A stretch of DNA of 7,924 bases from Acidimicrobiaceae bacterium (lineage in GTDB: Bacteria; Actinomycetota; Acidimicrobiia; Acidimicrobiales; UBA8190): assembly GCA_003131945.1 (NCBI GenBank), contig PKWD01000471.1:3413-11336 (forward strand), in the 5' to 3' direction. The notes beneath the pieces are model-generated. The model made no database searches, had not been told where the DNA came from, and saw only the letters and a program-made list of their open reading frames with translations. A program made the position numbers and the translations under genes. Each line of letters starts with the position of its first letter. The first letter of the stretch is position 1. Of this stretch, positions 1-5,771 are shown piece after piece.

Positions 1-1
1 T

Positions 2-190
2 CAGATGACCCTGTGGTTCCTGGACACCGATCCGGCCGACGCGTGGGACGCCGTCATCGCCGCCCACCGGACGGCGATCGAGTCCTCGGGCCGAGGTCGC
101 ATCGTGGCCGCCCTCCCGTTCATCCCCACCATTCCCGGCACCGACACTTACACCGACACGCTGTGGACCGACACAAGGAGATCGTCGTGA
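2..190 (+). CDS. C-terminal part of an unrecognised protein (5' end outside window)
   Basis: An open frame enters from the left edge (first complete codon at base 2) and runs to TGA at 188-190, giving about 62 residues. An in-frame ATG at base 5 exists but has no ribosome-binding site in view, so this is better read as the tail of a longer gene. The visible part is soluble, with a Trp/Asp-rich start, an Ala-rich helix and a Pro/Thr-rich segment (PFIPTIPGTDTYTDTLW) near the end. I do not recognise the family. Its stop overlaps the GTG start of the SDR gene by four bases (GTGA, 187-190), which implies co-transcription and translational coupling. The two proteins may therefore act on related substrates, though the sequence does not show which. 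Confidence 0.6.
   Translation, partial: QMTLWFLDTDPADAWDAVIAAHRTAIESSGRGRIVAALPFIPTIPGTDTYTDTLWTDTRRSS
175..180 (+). promoter_or_regulatory. Ribosome-binding site for the SDR gene
   Basis: AAGGAG lies six bases before the GTG at 187. This site fixes the SDR start at 187. The same frame stays open upstream to base 13, but that stretch lies in another frame of the preceding gene and encodes an Arg/His-rich nonsense sequence. Confidence 0.8.
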
Positions 191-966
191 GCACCCAATT
201 CAATCGGCCATCGGAGGGGCGGTTCGATGGCCGGACAGTCATCGTCACCGGCGCCAGCTCGGGCATCGGGCGGGCCACCGCCGTCCGCATAGCAGCGGAG
301 GGCGGAGCGGTCGCCTGCCTCGACGTGATGGAAGACGGGCTGAAGGAGACCGTCGAGTCGATCGTCTCCTCGGGCGGAAAAGCCGAGGCCTACCGGTGCG
401 ACGTGTCCGACGAGTCGGCGGTGATTGACACCGTCGGCCAGGCGGCGGGGGCGCTCGGACGGGTCAGCGTGTTGTGCAACGTGGCCGGCATCGGGGCGTT
501 CTCCCATACCGTCGACATGCCGCTCGATCTCTGGCAGAAGATTCTGGCCGTGAACCTGACGGGAACATTCCTCATGGCCAAGGCCGTACTACCCCAAATG
601 CTCGAGGCCAAGGACGGGAGCATCGTCAACGTGGCATCGAACGCCGGCCTGATGGGCTCGCCGTGGTCGGCGGCCTACTGCGCGTCGAAGGGTGGTGTCG
701 TGCTGTTCACCAAGGCCCTGGCCGTCGAGTACGCCGACCGGGGCGTGCGCGCCAACGCCGTTGCTCCCGGTGGTGTGGACACACCGCTGGTGGCCAACTT
801 CGCCGTGCCCGAGGGTGGCGACGCCAAGCTCCTGCACCGCATCATGAGCCGCATGGGTTTCTCCACGCCCGAGCAGATCGCCGCCGCCATCGCCTTCATA
901 GGATCCGACGAGTCTGCCTATACGACCGGCGCCGTTCTGTCGGTGGACGGTGGACTCACGGCGTAA
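187..966 (+). CDS. Short-chain dehydrogenase/reductase (classical SDR), 259 aa
   Basis: An NAD(P)-dependent oxidoreductase of the classical SDR family, expected to be a cytosolic oligomer. All hallmarks are visible: the glycine-rich cofactor loop TGASSGIG at residues 21-28, the CDVSD adenine-pocket motif at 71-75, NVAG at 98-101 (usual NNAG), and the catalytic set N123, S151, Y164 and K168 (Y-C-A-S-K). The C-terminal SVDGGLTA is typical. Asp46 at the end of the second beta strand suggests NAD(H) rather than NADP(H), by family rules. The length matches the usual 250-260 residues. The start is GTG at 187 with AAGGAG six bases upstream, overlapping the previous stop by four bases. It ends 19 bases before the convergent CYTH gene. 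The substrate (alcohol, ketone or 3-oxoacyl group) cannot be told from the sequence, so no gene symbol is given. Confidence 0.93.
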   Translation: MSTQFNRPSEGRFDGRTVIVTGASSGIGRATAVRIAAEGGAVACLDVMEDGLKETVESIVSSGGKAEAYRCDVSDESAVIDTVGQAAGALGRVSVLCNVAGIGAFSHTVDMPLDLWQKILAVNLTGTFLMAKAVLPQMLEAKDGSIVNVASNAGLMGSPWSAAYCASKGGVVLFTKALAVEYADRGVRANAVAPGGVDTPLVANFAVPEGGDAKLLHRIMSRMGFSTPEQIAAAIAFIGSDESAYTTGAVLSVDGGLTA

Positions 967-985
967 GGCTCCCCGGGGCGCTCGG

Positions 986-1525
986 CTACGGCGACGGCTT
1001 CACCTCGAGCTCCACCAGCAGGCTTGCCAACCGGGCCGCTGTCGTCCCCGAGAGGGTGCCGCCCGAGAAGCGATCGTCGTCGGTGACGTCGGCGACCACC
1101 AAAGGCGGGTTCGGCAGCCTCGATACACCCGGCTGCAGCTCGACCTCGGCCATGAGGAGTCCGGCCAGGGGACCTCGGAACTCGTCGACCGCCAACGATC
1201 GCTCTCCGGGACTCCATCGCCAGCGTGTCTTGATGATCTCGGCACCATCCAAGACGGCCAAGACGGAGTACTCCCGCTCCGATAGGTACATGTTCGTGAG
1301 CTTCACAACCTCAGGTTTGTCCGGCTCCGACCGGACCTTCTGGCCGAGCTTGTAGACGACCTCGGTGTTGCTCTCCATCCGGCGCAGCCGAAGACGCGTG
1401 CCACTGATGTACAGATCCATGATCGACACCGGACCAACCAGTCCGTCAGGCAGAGAGCGCAGAACCCAGCGTTGTTCCCGTTCGATCTGGGCGTAACACC
1501 CCTCGCCGGGAACCCGGTTGCTCAT
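986..1525 (-). CDS. CYTH-domain (triphosphate tunnel metalloenzyme) protein, 179 aa
   Basis: This looks like a CYTH/TTM-fold protein, a family of metal-dependent enzymes acting on triphosphate groups (inorganic triphosphatase, thiamine triphosphatase, class IV adenylate cyclase). The signature ExExK appears near the N-terminus as E15-R-E17-Q-R19, with Arg for Lys. It is followed by the basic tunnel strands TRLRLRR (43-49), YKLGQK (58-63) and KLT (75-77). Next come the acidic strand AVDEF (112-116) and the paired glutamates AEVEL (126-130). The sequence DVTDDDRFSG (146-155) resembles the conserved E-V-T-x-D-x-R-Y segment near the end of the fold. The length is usual for a stand-alone CYTH protein. 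No HD or CHAD domain is fused or adjacent, so the substrate is open; a small-molecule or inorganic triphosphatase is more likely than a cyclase. The start is ATG at 1525 with no Shine-Dalgarno site (see the promoter entry). Confidence 0.82.
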   Translation of the reverse strand: MSNRVPGEGCYAQIEREQRWVLRSLPDGLVGPVSIMDLYISGTRLRLRRMESNTEVVYKLGQKVRSEPDKPEVVKLTNMYLSEREYSVLAVLDGAEIIKTRWRWSPGERSLAVDEFRGPLAGLLMAEVELQPGVSRLPNPPLVVADVTDDDRFSGGTLSGTTAARLASLLVELEVKPSP

Positions 1526-1531
1526 CAGATC

Positions 1532-1537
1532 ATTATG
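1532..1537 (-). promoter_or_regulatory. Candidate -10 element for a leaderless CYTH transcript
   Basis: On the minus strand the start codon at 1525 is preceded by CATAAT and six further bases (gatctg), with no purine-rich Shine-Dalgarno. A TATAAT-like hexamer at this distance would place transcription initiation at or next to the A of the ATG, the arrangement of leaderless actinobacterial genes. No good -35 hexamer is seen. This is inferred from spacing alone. Confidence 0.4.
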
Positions 1538-1548
1538 CTCATGCCGGA

Positions 1549-2100
1549 ATGGTTGATGATGACTCCGGGGCCGAGATCGTCATGTCGGTCGTCCCCCTCG
1601 ACCATCCCCGGGCGCGCCATCTGGAGGACAAGCTCGTGGCCGAGATGATCCGTCGCTACGGTGGAGCAGGACCCGGCCCGGTGCCGATCGAGCACTTTGC
1701 GCTCCCTCAGGGATCCTTCGTCGTGGCCGTCCTCGACAGCGTCCCCGTCGCCTGCGGTGGCTTCCGCTTTCTGCGTCCCCAGGTGGCGGAGATCAAACGC
1801 ATGTATGTCGACCCCGCCGCCCGCGGTCGTGGTTTGGGCCGCCGCCTCCTGGGCTTTCTGGAGCAACGGGCCGCAGAGGCCGGCTACACACAGGTGTGGC
1901 TCGAGACGGGCACCGAACAGCCGGAGGCCATATCGCTCTACACGGCAGCCGGTTACCGGTCCATCGAACCCTACGGAGAGTTCAAGTACGACGCCCGGAG
2001 CCGTTGTTTCTCCCGGACGCTCGGAGGTCCGGTCACGCCAACTGACGGGCCCGGTCGGCGTGGGCCAGGAGAAACGGGATCGTCTGCGCCCAGCATGTGA
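1549..2100 (+). CDS. GNAT-family N-acetyltransferase, up to 183 aa
   Basis: A cytosolic acetyl-CoA-dependent N-acetyltransferase of the GNAT fold. Motif A is clear: strand AEIKRMYVDP (80-89), then the pyrophosphate-binding loop R92-G-R-G-L-G97, then helix RRLLGFLEQRAAEAG. Motif B follows with VWLETG (116-121), PEAISLYTAAGYRSI (125-139) and Y142 G E F K Y. The upstream strands FVVAVLDSVPVACGGFRF (57-74) complete the core. Two starts are possible: ATG 1549, used here and only 23 bases from the divergent CYTH start, or ATG 1582 (Met12); neither has a strong ribosome-binding site. The recognisable domain ends near residue 158. The last 25 residues are Gly/Pro-rich, unlike the family, and are encoded opposite the end of the phosphotransferase gene. 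Substrate unknown. Confidence 0.88.
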   Translation: MVDDDSGAEIVMSVVPLDHPRARHLEDKLVAEMIRRYGGAGPGPVPIEHFALPQGSFVVAVLDSVPVACGGFRFLRPQVAEIKRMYVDPAARGRGLGRRLLGFLEQRAAEAGYTQVWLETGTEQPEAISLYTAAGYRSIEPYGEFKYDARSRCFSRTLGGPVTPTDGPGRRGPGETGSSAPSM

Positions 2101-3118
2101 CGGCTTCAGCGATGGGCCGCCTGTTCATGATGGACCGCTCGGCCACGACGGCGGCCAGCAGCGCTGGGCCGATCCACGCGTACCGGGCACCCAGGGTGGC
2201 GCACATGCCGAGCTCGACCAGCTCGGCCGGGCCTTCCCACCCGGCCCGACGAAGACCGTCGAGGTAGCCGCGCCGGACCACCTCGAACAGTTCGCCGAAG
2301 AGCTCGGGTTCGACATGGAAGTCGAGAACGGAATCGGCGACGAGGACGGCGGCGTCCTCGGCCAGGGCGCCGACACCCACGAAGGCCCAGTCGATCAGCA
2401 CCGTCTGGCCTTCGACGGCGAAGAGATTGGCCGGATGAAGGTCGAAGTGACAGACCGTCCGGGGCAGGCGGTCCAGGGCTCCCAAGAACAGGCCCTGGTC
2501 GTGGCGCAGCCGCCGGAGCGACTCGGCGTGTCCCCGGCTCAGGTTGTCCCTGACGAGTGGCCACGACCAGGCCGTCGCATCGGTCAGGAGCCCCATATCC
2601 CGGTCGCGTTCGGTCAGGTACGCCCGCAACCACTCCCGAGAGAACCACGGCTCGGCCCGAAGTGGTTGTTCGAGAGCCAGGGCACCCTGGGCCTGGCCGA
2701 TATGGCGGGCGGCGTCCTCATAGGGTTCGAGCCCCCACGACGTGGCCGGGGATCCGTGGCCCGCATCCTCGAGCCACAACGCCACACTGCCGTCGCCCCG
2801 CTCGAAGATGCCGAGGCACCTCGGACCTCGCAGCCCTCCTACGAATGACGTGAGCAGACCCGACTGGTAGGCGAGGACCTCGCGCCTCCAGTAGTACCAG
2901 TGGTCAGGGTCCTCGCTCGACAGCCAATTGGGATGGCCGCCCTCGCCGTGACGGACGAGCTTCAGCACCACCGACCATCGGTCCCCGGAGATCCGCCAGA
3001 TGCCGGCCGTGGCCGAGGCGATCGGGTCGTACAGCTTCTTCGAACGCCACCGTCCCGGCTTCGTCGCCCCCGTCAACCGCTCGACCACCTCTGTCAGCTC
3101 GGCCAGCTCCACGGTCAT
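2033..3118 (-). CDS. Aminoglycoside-phosphotransferase-like (APH/choline kinase fold) protein, 361 aa
   Basis: A protein-kinase-like small-molecule phosphotransferase (phosphotransferase enzyme family, APH fold). The catalytic loop is H224-F-D226-L-H-P-A-N231, matching HxDxxxxN with Asp226 as the likely base and Asn231 as a metal ligand. The metal-binding aspartate follows in LID243W, equivalent to the DFG position. In the N-lobe, K53 (VVLKLV) and E80 (WRREVLAYQ) are good candidates for the ATP-anchoring Lys-Glu pair. The helical C-lobe runs to the end, and the length is normal for the family. The start at ATG 3118 has only a weak purine stretch upstream. It is the last gene of a three-gene minus-strand group, 34 bases after the DUF2277 gene, and its 3' end overlaps the convergent GNAT gene by 68 bases. 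The fold is well supported; the substrate is not. It should not be called an antibiotic-resistance gene on this evidence. Confidence 0.87.
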   Translation of the reverse strand: MTVELAELTEVVERLTGATKPGRWRSKKLYDPIASATAGIWRISGDRWSVVLKLVRHGEGGHPNWLSSEDPDHWYYWRREVLAYQSGLLTSFVGGLRGPRCLGIFERGDGSVALWLEDAGHGSPATSWGLEPYEDAARHIGQAQGALALEQPLRAEPWFSREWLRAYLTERDRDMGLLTDATAWSWPLVRDNLSRGHAESLRRLRHDQGLFLGALDRLPRTVCHFDLHPANLFAVEGQTVLIDWAFVGVGALAEDAAVLVADSVLDFHVEPELFGELFEVVRRGYLDGLRRAGWEGPAELVELGMCATLGARYAWIGPALLAAVVAERSIMNRRPIAEAVTCWAQTIPFLLAHADRARQLA

Positions 3119-3152
3119 CGTGGGACCCTACGAGGAAAGTGATGGTCGGTTT

Positions 3153-3371
3153 CTAGACCTGGCGGGGAGACGGTGCCCGTGTCACGAGCCCGTCGAGGAG
3201 CGCTTGCGTGGCGCGGGCGACCTCGCTGACGGCTCGTTCGAAGGTGGCCCGGTTGGCCTCCGACGGCGCTCTGTAGCCGCTGATCTTGCGCACGTACTGC
3301 AAGGCGGCGGCGTTCACCTGTTCGTCGGACGTCGGCTCGGGCCCCCGGAGGGTCTGGATGCTTCGGCACAT
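3153..3371 (-). CDS. DUF2277 family protein, 72 aa
   Basis: A very small protein that begins MCRSIQTLRGPEP, the characteristic opening of the DUF2277 family. It continues with QVNAAALQYVRKISGYRAPS (19-38) and a helix FERAVSEVARATQALLDGL (44-62). I recall this family as small, of unknown function and found in Actinobacteria and some other phyla; nothing here reveals its activity. The near-N-terminal Cys2 is part of the conserved signature. The frame extends upstream to 3509, but the family motif fixes the start at ATG 3371, and the upstream part lies opposite the neighbouring gene. There is no strong Shine-Dalgarno. It sits 10 bases after the stop of the upstream unknown gene and 34 bases before the phosphotransferase, in the same direction, so co-transcription is likely. 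Confidence 0.87.
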   Translation of the reverse strand: MCRSIQTLRGPEPTSDEQVNAAALQYVRKISGYRAPSEANRATFERAVSEVARATQALLDGLVTRAPSPRQV

Positions 3372-3381
3372 GCCGACAAGC

Positions 3382-3771
3382 TTACGAATTGAGCAGGGCC
3401 AGCGCCGCCTCGGCCAGTTCCGCGCGCGTGGTCCGGGCCAGCCGGGAGCCCCGGTCCATGAGACCGTCGAGGTAGACGGCCAAAGTGAGAACTGAGGTCC
3501 GCCGGTCACCGCCGACCAGAGGCACGGGCTCGCTGCGCAGATCGAGGCCCGACACGCTCAGGAACGCGCCCCGCAGTTCCAGCATGGCATCGCAGGCCTG
3601 AGCCAGATCGACGTCGCTGCGGACGATCCAGGCACTCACTCCGAGAGGGATAGTGAGGTTGCCCGGGTCGAGGTCCTCCGGGATGATGCCGGCCACACCG
3701 AGGGCCGCCTCGCGCAGGAACGAACCAGGGACCGACCGGGGATGGGTTCTCGCCTGTGCACCTCTCACCAT
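3382..3771 (-). CDS. Hypothetical protein, about 129 aa
   Basis: I do not recognise this protein. From ATG 3771 it would be a soluble 129-residue protein with no membrane segment or signal peptide. It has a segment LREAALGVAGIIPEDL near the start, a Val/Ile/Asp-rich middle (NLTIPLGVSAWIVRSDVDLA) and a Leu/Ala-rich helical end (TTRAELAEAALALL). The frame stays open to 4026, but that extension lies opposite the 5' end of ku, has abnormal composition (Pro/Thr/Ser-rich) and is unlikely to be translated. The start is uncertain: GTG 3768 is the next codon, and neither has a clear ribosome-binding site. It is the first gene of the minus-strand group with the DUF2277 and phosphotransferase genes, and is divergent from ku across 166 bases. 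The operon position, tight spacing and sensible composition are the main support that it is real. Confidence 0.6.
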   Translation of the reverse strand: MVRGAQARTHPRSVPGSFLREAALGVAGIIPEDLDPGNLTIPLGVSAWIVRSDVDLAQACDAMLELRGAFLSVSGLDLRSEPVPLVGGDRRTSVLTLAVYLDGLMDRGSRLARTTRAELAEAALALLNS

Positions 3772-3885
3772 TTCAGTGTCGCAAGGGGGTGTATCACCGT
3801 GGTGGATGCGTGGAAAGTCCCTGGTCAGAGGCGTACCGGGTGAGCTCAGGGGATGAAAGGTCTGGTTCGCGGGTATGAGGGCTGA

Positions 3886-3921
3886 TTGACTAGTGAGTCC
3901 CGGTTGACTCATGGGTCCCGG
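3886..3921. repeat. Two tandem 18-base repeats upstream of ku
   Basis: TTGACTAGTGAGTCCCGG (3886-3903) is followed directly by TTGACTCATGGGTCCCGG (3904-3921). The two copies match at 15 of 18 positions. The pair ends four bases before the ku ribosome-binding site. Each copy starts with TTGACT, a good -35-like hexamer, but no matching -10 lies at normal spacing. They may be paired regulator-binding sites. Confidence 0.6.
3894..3911. promoter_or_regulatory. Candidate operator dyad in the ku leader
   Basis: TGAGTC-N6-GACTCA is a perfect six-base inverted repeat spanning the junction of the two tandem repeats. Its centre is about 35 bases before the ku start codon, where a bound regulator could affect transcription. 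The regulator is unknown. Confidence 0.4.
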
Positions 3922-3924
3922 CCG

Positions 3925-3931
3925 AAAGGAG
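3925..3931 (+). promoter_or_regulatory. Ribosome-binding site for ku
   Basis: AAAGGAG lies six bases before GTG 3938. It selects that codon over the in-frame ATG at 3911, which has no such site. It also gives the protein the usual Ku opening, A-R-A-I-W-x-G-S-x-S-F-G-L. Confidence 0.8.
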
Positions 3932-3937
3932 CATCCC

Positions 3938-4993
3938 GTGGCGAGGGCAATCTGGACAGGATCGTTGAGCTTTGGCCTGGTCAGCATCCCTGTGGGCCTG
4001 TATTCGGCCACCGAGGACAAGGCCATCCGCTTCCATCAGTTCCAGGAAGGCACTACCGACCGGATCCGCAACAAGCGCGTCAACGAGCGCACCGGCGACG
4101 AAGTGGAGTACGCCGAGATCGTAAAGGGCTATGACATCGGCGGCGGCGAGTACGTCATCGTCAAGCCCGAAGAGCTCGAGGCGGTCGAACCAGGCCCGAC
4201 CCGCACCATTGAGATCGTCGACTTCGTCGACCTCGAAGCCATCGATCCGATCTACTACAAGTCGACTTACTACCTCGCCCCTCAAGGTAACGACGCCCAG
4301 CGCGCCTACGAGCTGCTGCGCCAGGCCATGGGCGCCAGCAAGAAGATCGGCATCGCCACCCTCGTCATGCGCTCCAAGCAGCACCTCGTGGCCGTCCGAC
4401 CCGAGGAGAAGGTCCTCGCTCTCGAGACCATGTTCTTCAGCGACGAGGTCCGTGACCCGACGCGCGAGATCGGCTCGCTGCCCGGCGATCTGACCTTCAA
4501 GCCACGGGAGATCGACACCGCCAAACTTCTCATCGACTCGATGTCGGCCGAATGGAATGCCGAGAACTACTCCGACACCTACCGCGAGCGCGTCGAAGAG
4601 CTCATCGATCGCAAGCGCCAGGGCGAGACGATCGTCACTGACGGCGAGACACGGGCGGCTGCCCCCGTTGTCGACCTCATGGACGCACTCCAGGCCAGCG
4701 TCGAGGCGGCCCGCAACCACCGTCCCGGCAATGCCAAAGTCTCACCGCTCGTCCCGGCGTCAGCCAGTAAAACCAAGACGACCGCCAAGTCTTCGGGGCA
4801 AAAGGCCAGCGGTCAAAGTGTTCCAGCCGGTCGGAAATCGGCCGGAGATCTCTCCGAGCTCAGCAAGACCGAGCTGGCCAAGCGGGCCACTACCCTCGGC
4901 ATCGAGGGTCGGTCGAAGATGACCCGCGACGAGCTCGAGTCGGCCGTGGCCGCCGCCTCATCGGCGCCCTCGCGGCGGAGGAAGGCCTCCTAA
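3938..4993 (+). CDS. ku: Non-homologous end joining protein Ku, 351 aa
   Basis: Bacterial Ku forms a homodimeric ring that binds double-strand DNA ends and recruits LigD for end joining. The protein opens with ARAIWTGSLSFGLVSIPVGL (2-21), the standard Ku start. The core continues through VNERTGDEVEYAEIVKGY (48-65) and IEIVDFVDLEAIDPIYY (91-107). It ends with SKKIGIATLVMRSKQHLVAV (134-153) and the DTYRERVEELIDRKRQG segment (213-229), reaching about residue 255. A Lys/Ser/Thr-rich linker (about 262-303) leads to a small helical module, DLSELSKTELAKRATTLGIE (304-323) plus GRSKMTRDELESAV. This resembles the SAP/HeH/Rho-N-like DNA-binding motifs on some actinobacterial Ku proteins. A basic RRRK tail follows. 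The start is GTG with a strong ribosome-binding site. No ligD is present in the window; it may lie elsewhere in the genome. Confidence 0.97.
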   Translation: MARAIWTGSLSFGLVSIPVGLYSATEDKAIRFHQFQEGTTDRIRNKRVNERTGDEVEYAEIVKGYDIGGGEYVIVKPEELEAVEPGPTRTIEIVDFVDLEAIDPIYYKSTYYLAPQGNDAQRAYELLRQAMGASKKIGIATLVMRSKQHLVAVRPEEKVLALETMFFSDEVRDPTREIGSLPGDLTFKPREIDTAKLLIDSMSAEWNAENYSDTYRERVEELIDRKRQGETIVTDGETRAAAPVVDLMDALQASVEAARNHRPGNAKVSPLVPASASKTKTTAKSSGQKASGQSVPAGRKSAGDLSELSKTELAKRATTLGIEGRSKMTRDELESAVAAASSAPSRRRKAS

Positions 4994-5007
4994 CGCCGCC
5001 CACGGCC

Positions 5008-5036
5008 CCGAAGCGGGCGGTCCGACCGCCCCTCGG
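5008..5036. terminator. GC-rich hairpin between convergent ku and GNAT genes
   Basis: A perfect seven-base stem, GGGCGGT (5015-5021) with ACCGCCC (5025-5031), closes a three-base loop. An outer helix CCGA (5008-5011) with TCGG (5033-5036) flanks it across a small internal loop. It lies in the 60-base gap between two convergent genes, where a bidirectional terminator is expected. There is no U-tract, as is common in high-GC actinobacteria. Confidence 0.6.
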
Positions 5037-5053
5037 CGCTCCAGCGGTGCGAT

Positions 5054-5575
5054 TCAGAGTGTGCCGGTGTCTATGAAGACCGGTGGATAGACGACCCGAC
5101 CGGCGTAGCTGTTGTCGTACGCCGAAAGGCAAACGATCATGAAGGCTCGGGGCGGAACTCCCATGGGTGGTTCGATTCCGTGCTGGCTGGCCAGGCGAAA
5201 GCCGAGTCTGCCGTAGAACCCTGGATCTCCGAGCACCACCACAATTGCGGCACCGGCCTCTTCGGCCACTTGGAGCGCATCTTTTGTCAACTGCCCTCCA
5301 ACCCCTCTTCCCTGGCACCGCGCCGCCACCGAGACAGGAGCCAAGCCCAGCAGGCGAGCCTCCGACCCTTCCAGTCGAAGACGGCTCAACATGGCGTGAC
5401 CCACGACTTGGCCGTCTTGGACGGCGACTCTCGATATCACCGGCTCACGAGTAGCTCGTAGACCCCGGACGAGCCCCACTTCGTTCGGACGTCCGCCGAA
5501 CGCTTCACCCACCAACTCGTCGACGACGTCGGCTTCGTCCGCCTGTTCATCTCGGATGGTCACCTCGGTGTCCAT
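5054..5575 (-). CDS. GNAT-family N-acetyltransferase, YhbS/COG3153 type, 173 aa
   Basis: A cytosolic acetyl-CoA-dependent acyltransferase of unknown substrate. The acetyl-CoA loop is Q88-G-R-G-V-G93, preceded by the strand LLGLAPVSV (75-83). The motif VVLGDPGFYGRLGF (113-126) and the following PPMGVPPRAFMI are diagnostic of the YhbS-like (COG3153) subgroup. The C-terminal VVYPPVF (161-167) also fits that subgroup. The length matches the usual 165-175 residues. The start is set at ATG 5575, giving MDTEVTIRDEQADEADVV; a GGGTGG stretch directly before it may help. In-frame ATGs at 5593 and 5653 would add 6 or 26 residues with no family resemblance. The gene is convergent with ku and divergent from the SRPBCC gene across 196 bases. 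Confidence 0.9.
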   Translation of the reverse strand: MDTEVTIRDEQADEADVVDELVGEAFGGRPNEVGLVRGLRATREPVISRVAVQDGQVVGHAMLSRLRLEGSEARLLGLAPVSVAARCQGRGVGGQLTKDALQVAEEAGAAIVVVLGDPGFYGRLGFRLASQHGIEPPMGVPPRAFMIVCLSAYDNSYAGRVVYPPVFIDTGTL

Positions 5576-5631
5576 CCACCCAGAATGCCCCATAGAAGGC
5601 AGACACCATGTTTCGGTGAGAGAGGTTGACT

Positions 5632-5643
5632 CTCCTGTAGGAG
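5632..5643. repeat. Short dyad CTCCT-GT-AGGAG
   Basis: A perfect five-base inverted repeat with a two-base centre lies in the divergent gap between the GNAT and SRPBCC genes. It directly follows TTGACT (5626-5631), a -35-like hexamer with no clear -10 at the right distance. A protein-binding site is possible, but the arms are short. Confidence 0.3.
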
Positions 5644-5732
5644 GAGATCGCAAGCTCTGGTGTATCGACGAGGTGATCGTGGCTCATCTGCGGAGAATGG
5701 AGTCTCAGCTCGAGCAGACGCGGTATCTCCCT

Positions 5733-5747
5733 CCGGGCGTGGCCCGG
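5733..5747 (+). repeat. Hairpin CCGGGC-GTG-GCCCGG upstream of the SRPBCC gene
   Basis: A perfect six-base GC stem with a three-base loop ends 14 bases before the AAGGAG of the next gene. It could be an operator, an mRNA leader hairpin, or a stop for a short upstream transcript. The sequence does not decide between these. Confidence 0.4.
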
Positions 5748-5761
5748 CGGTCCCAATAACG

Positions 5762-5767
5762 AAGGAG
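5762..5767 (+). promoter_or_regulatory. Ribosome-binding site for the SRPBCC gene
   Basis: AAGGAG lies four bases before ATG 5772 and nine before ATG 5777. ATG 5772 is in frame with the first coding segment and is used here. ATG 5777 would give the family-like opening M-A-S-I-I-K-E-V only if one T of the TTT at 5782-5784 were absent. Confidence 0.65.
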
Positions 5768-5771
5768 ATGC

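Noticed and set aside
971..978. CCCCGGGG palindrome between the convergent SDR and CYTH genes as a terminator
   Set aside because: There is no loop and no supporting outer stem, so it is a palindromic word rather than a hairpin.
2033..3118. Calling the phosphotransferase an aminoglycoside-resistance enzyme
   Set aside because: Only fold-level motifs are present. The family covers many metabolic kinases, and neighbouring genes give no resistance context.
3788..3804. Overlapping dyads GGTG-TAT-CACC and CACC-GT-GGTG in the ku/unknown gene gap
   Set aside because: The arms are only four bases and such matches are expected by chance; not listed as an operator.
3772..4026. Upstream extension of the unknown minus-strand gene
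   Set aside because: It is antisense to the ku start, has unusual Pro/Thr/Ser-rich composition, and has no ribosome-binding site. Open frames opposite real genes are common at this GC content.
5556..5759. 67-residue plus-strand open frame ending just before the SRPBCC ribosome-binding site
   Set aside because: Its position is suggestive of an operon partner, but its first part is antisense to the GNAT start, its composition is unremarkable, and no ribosome-binding site or family match is seen.
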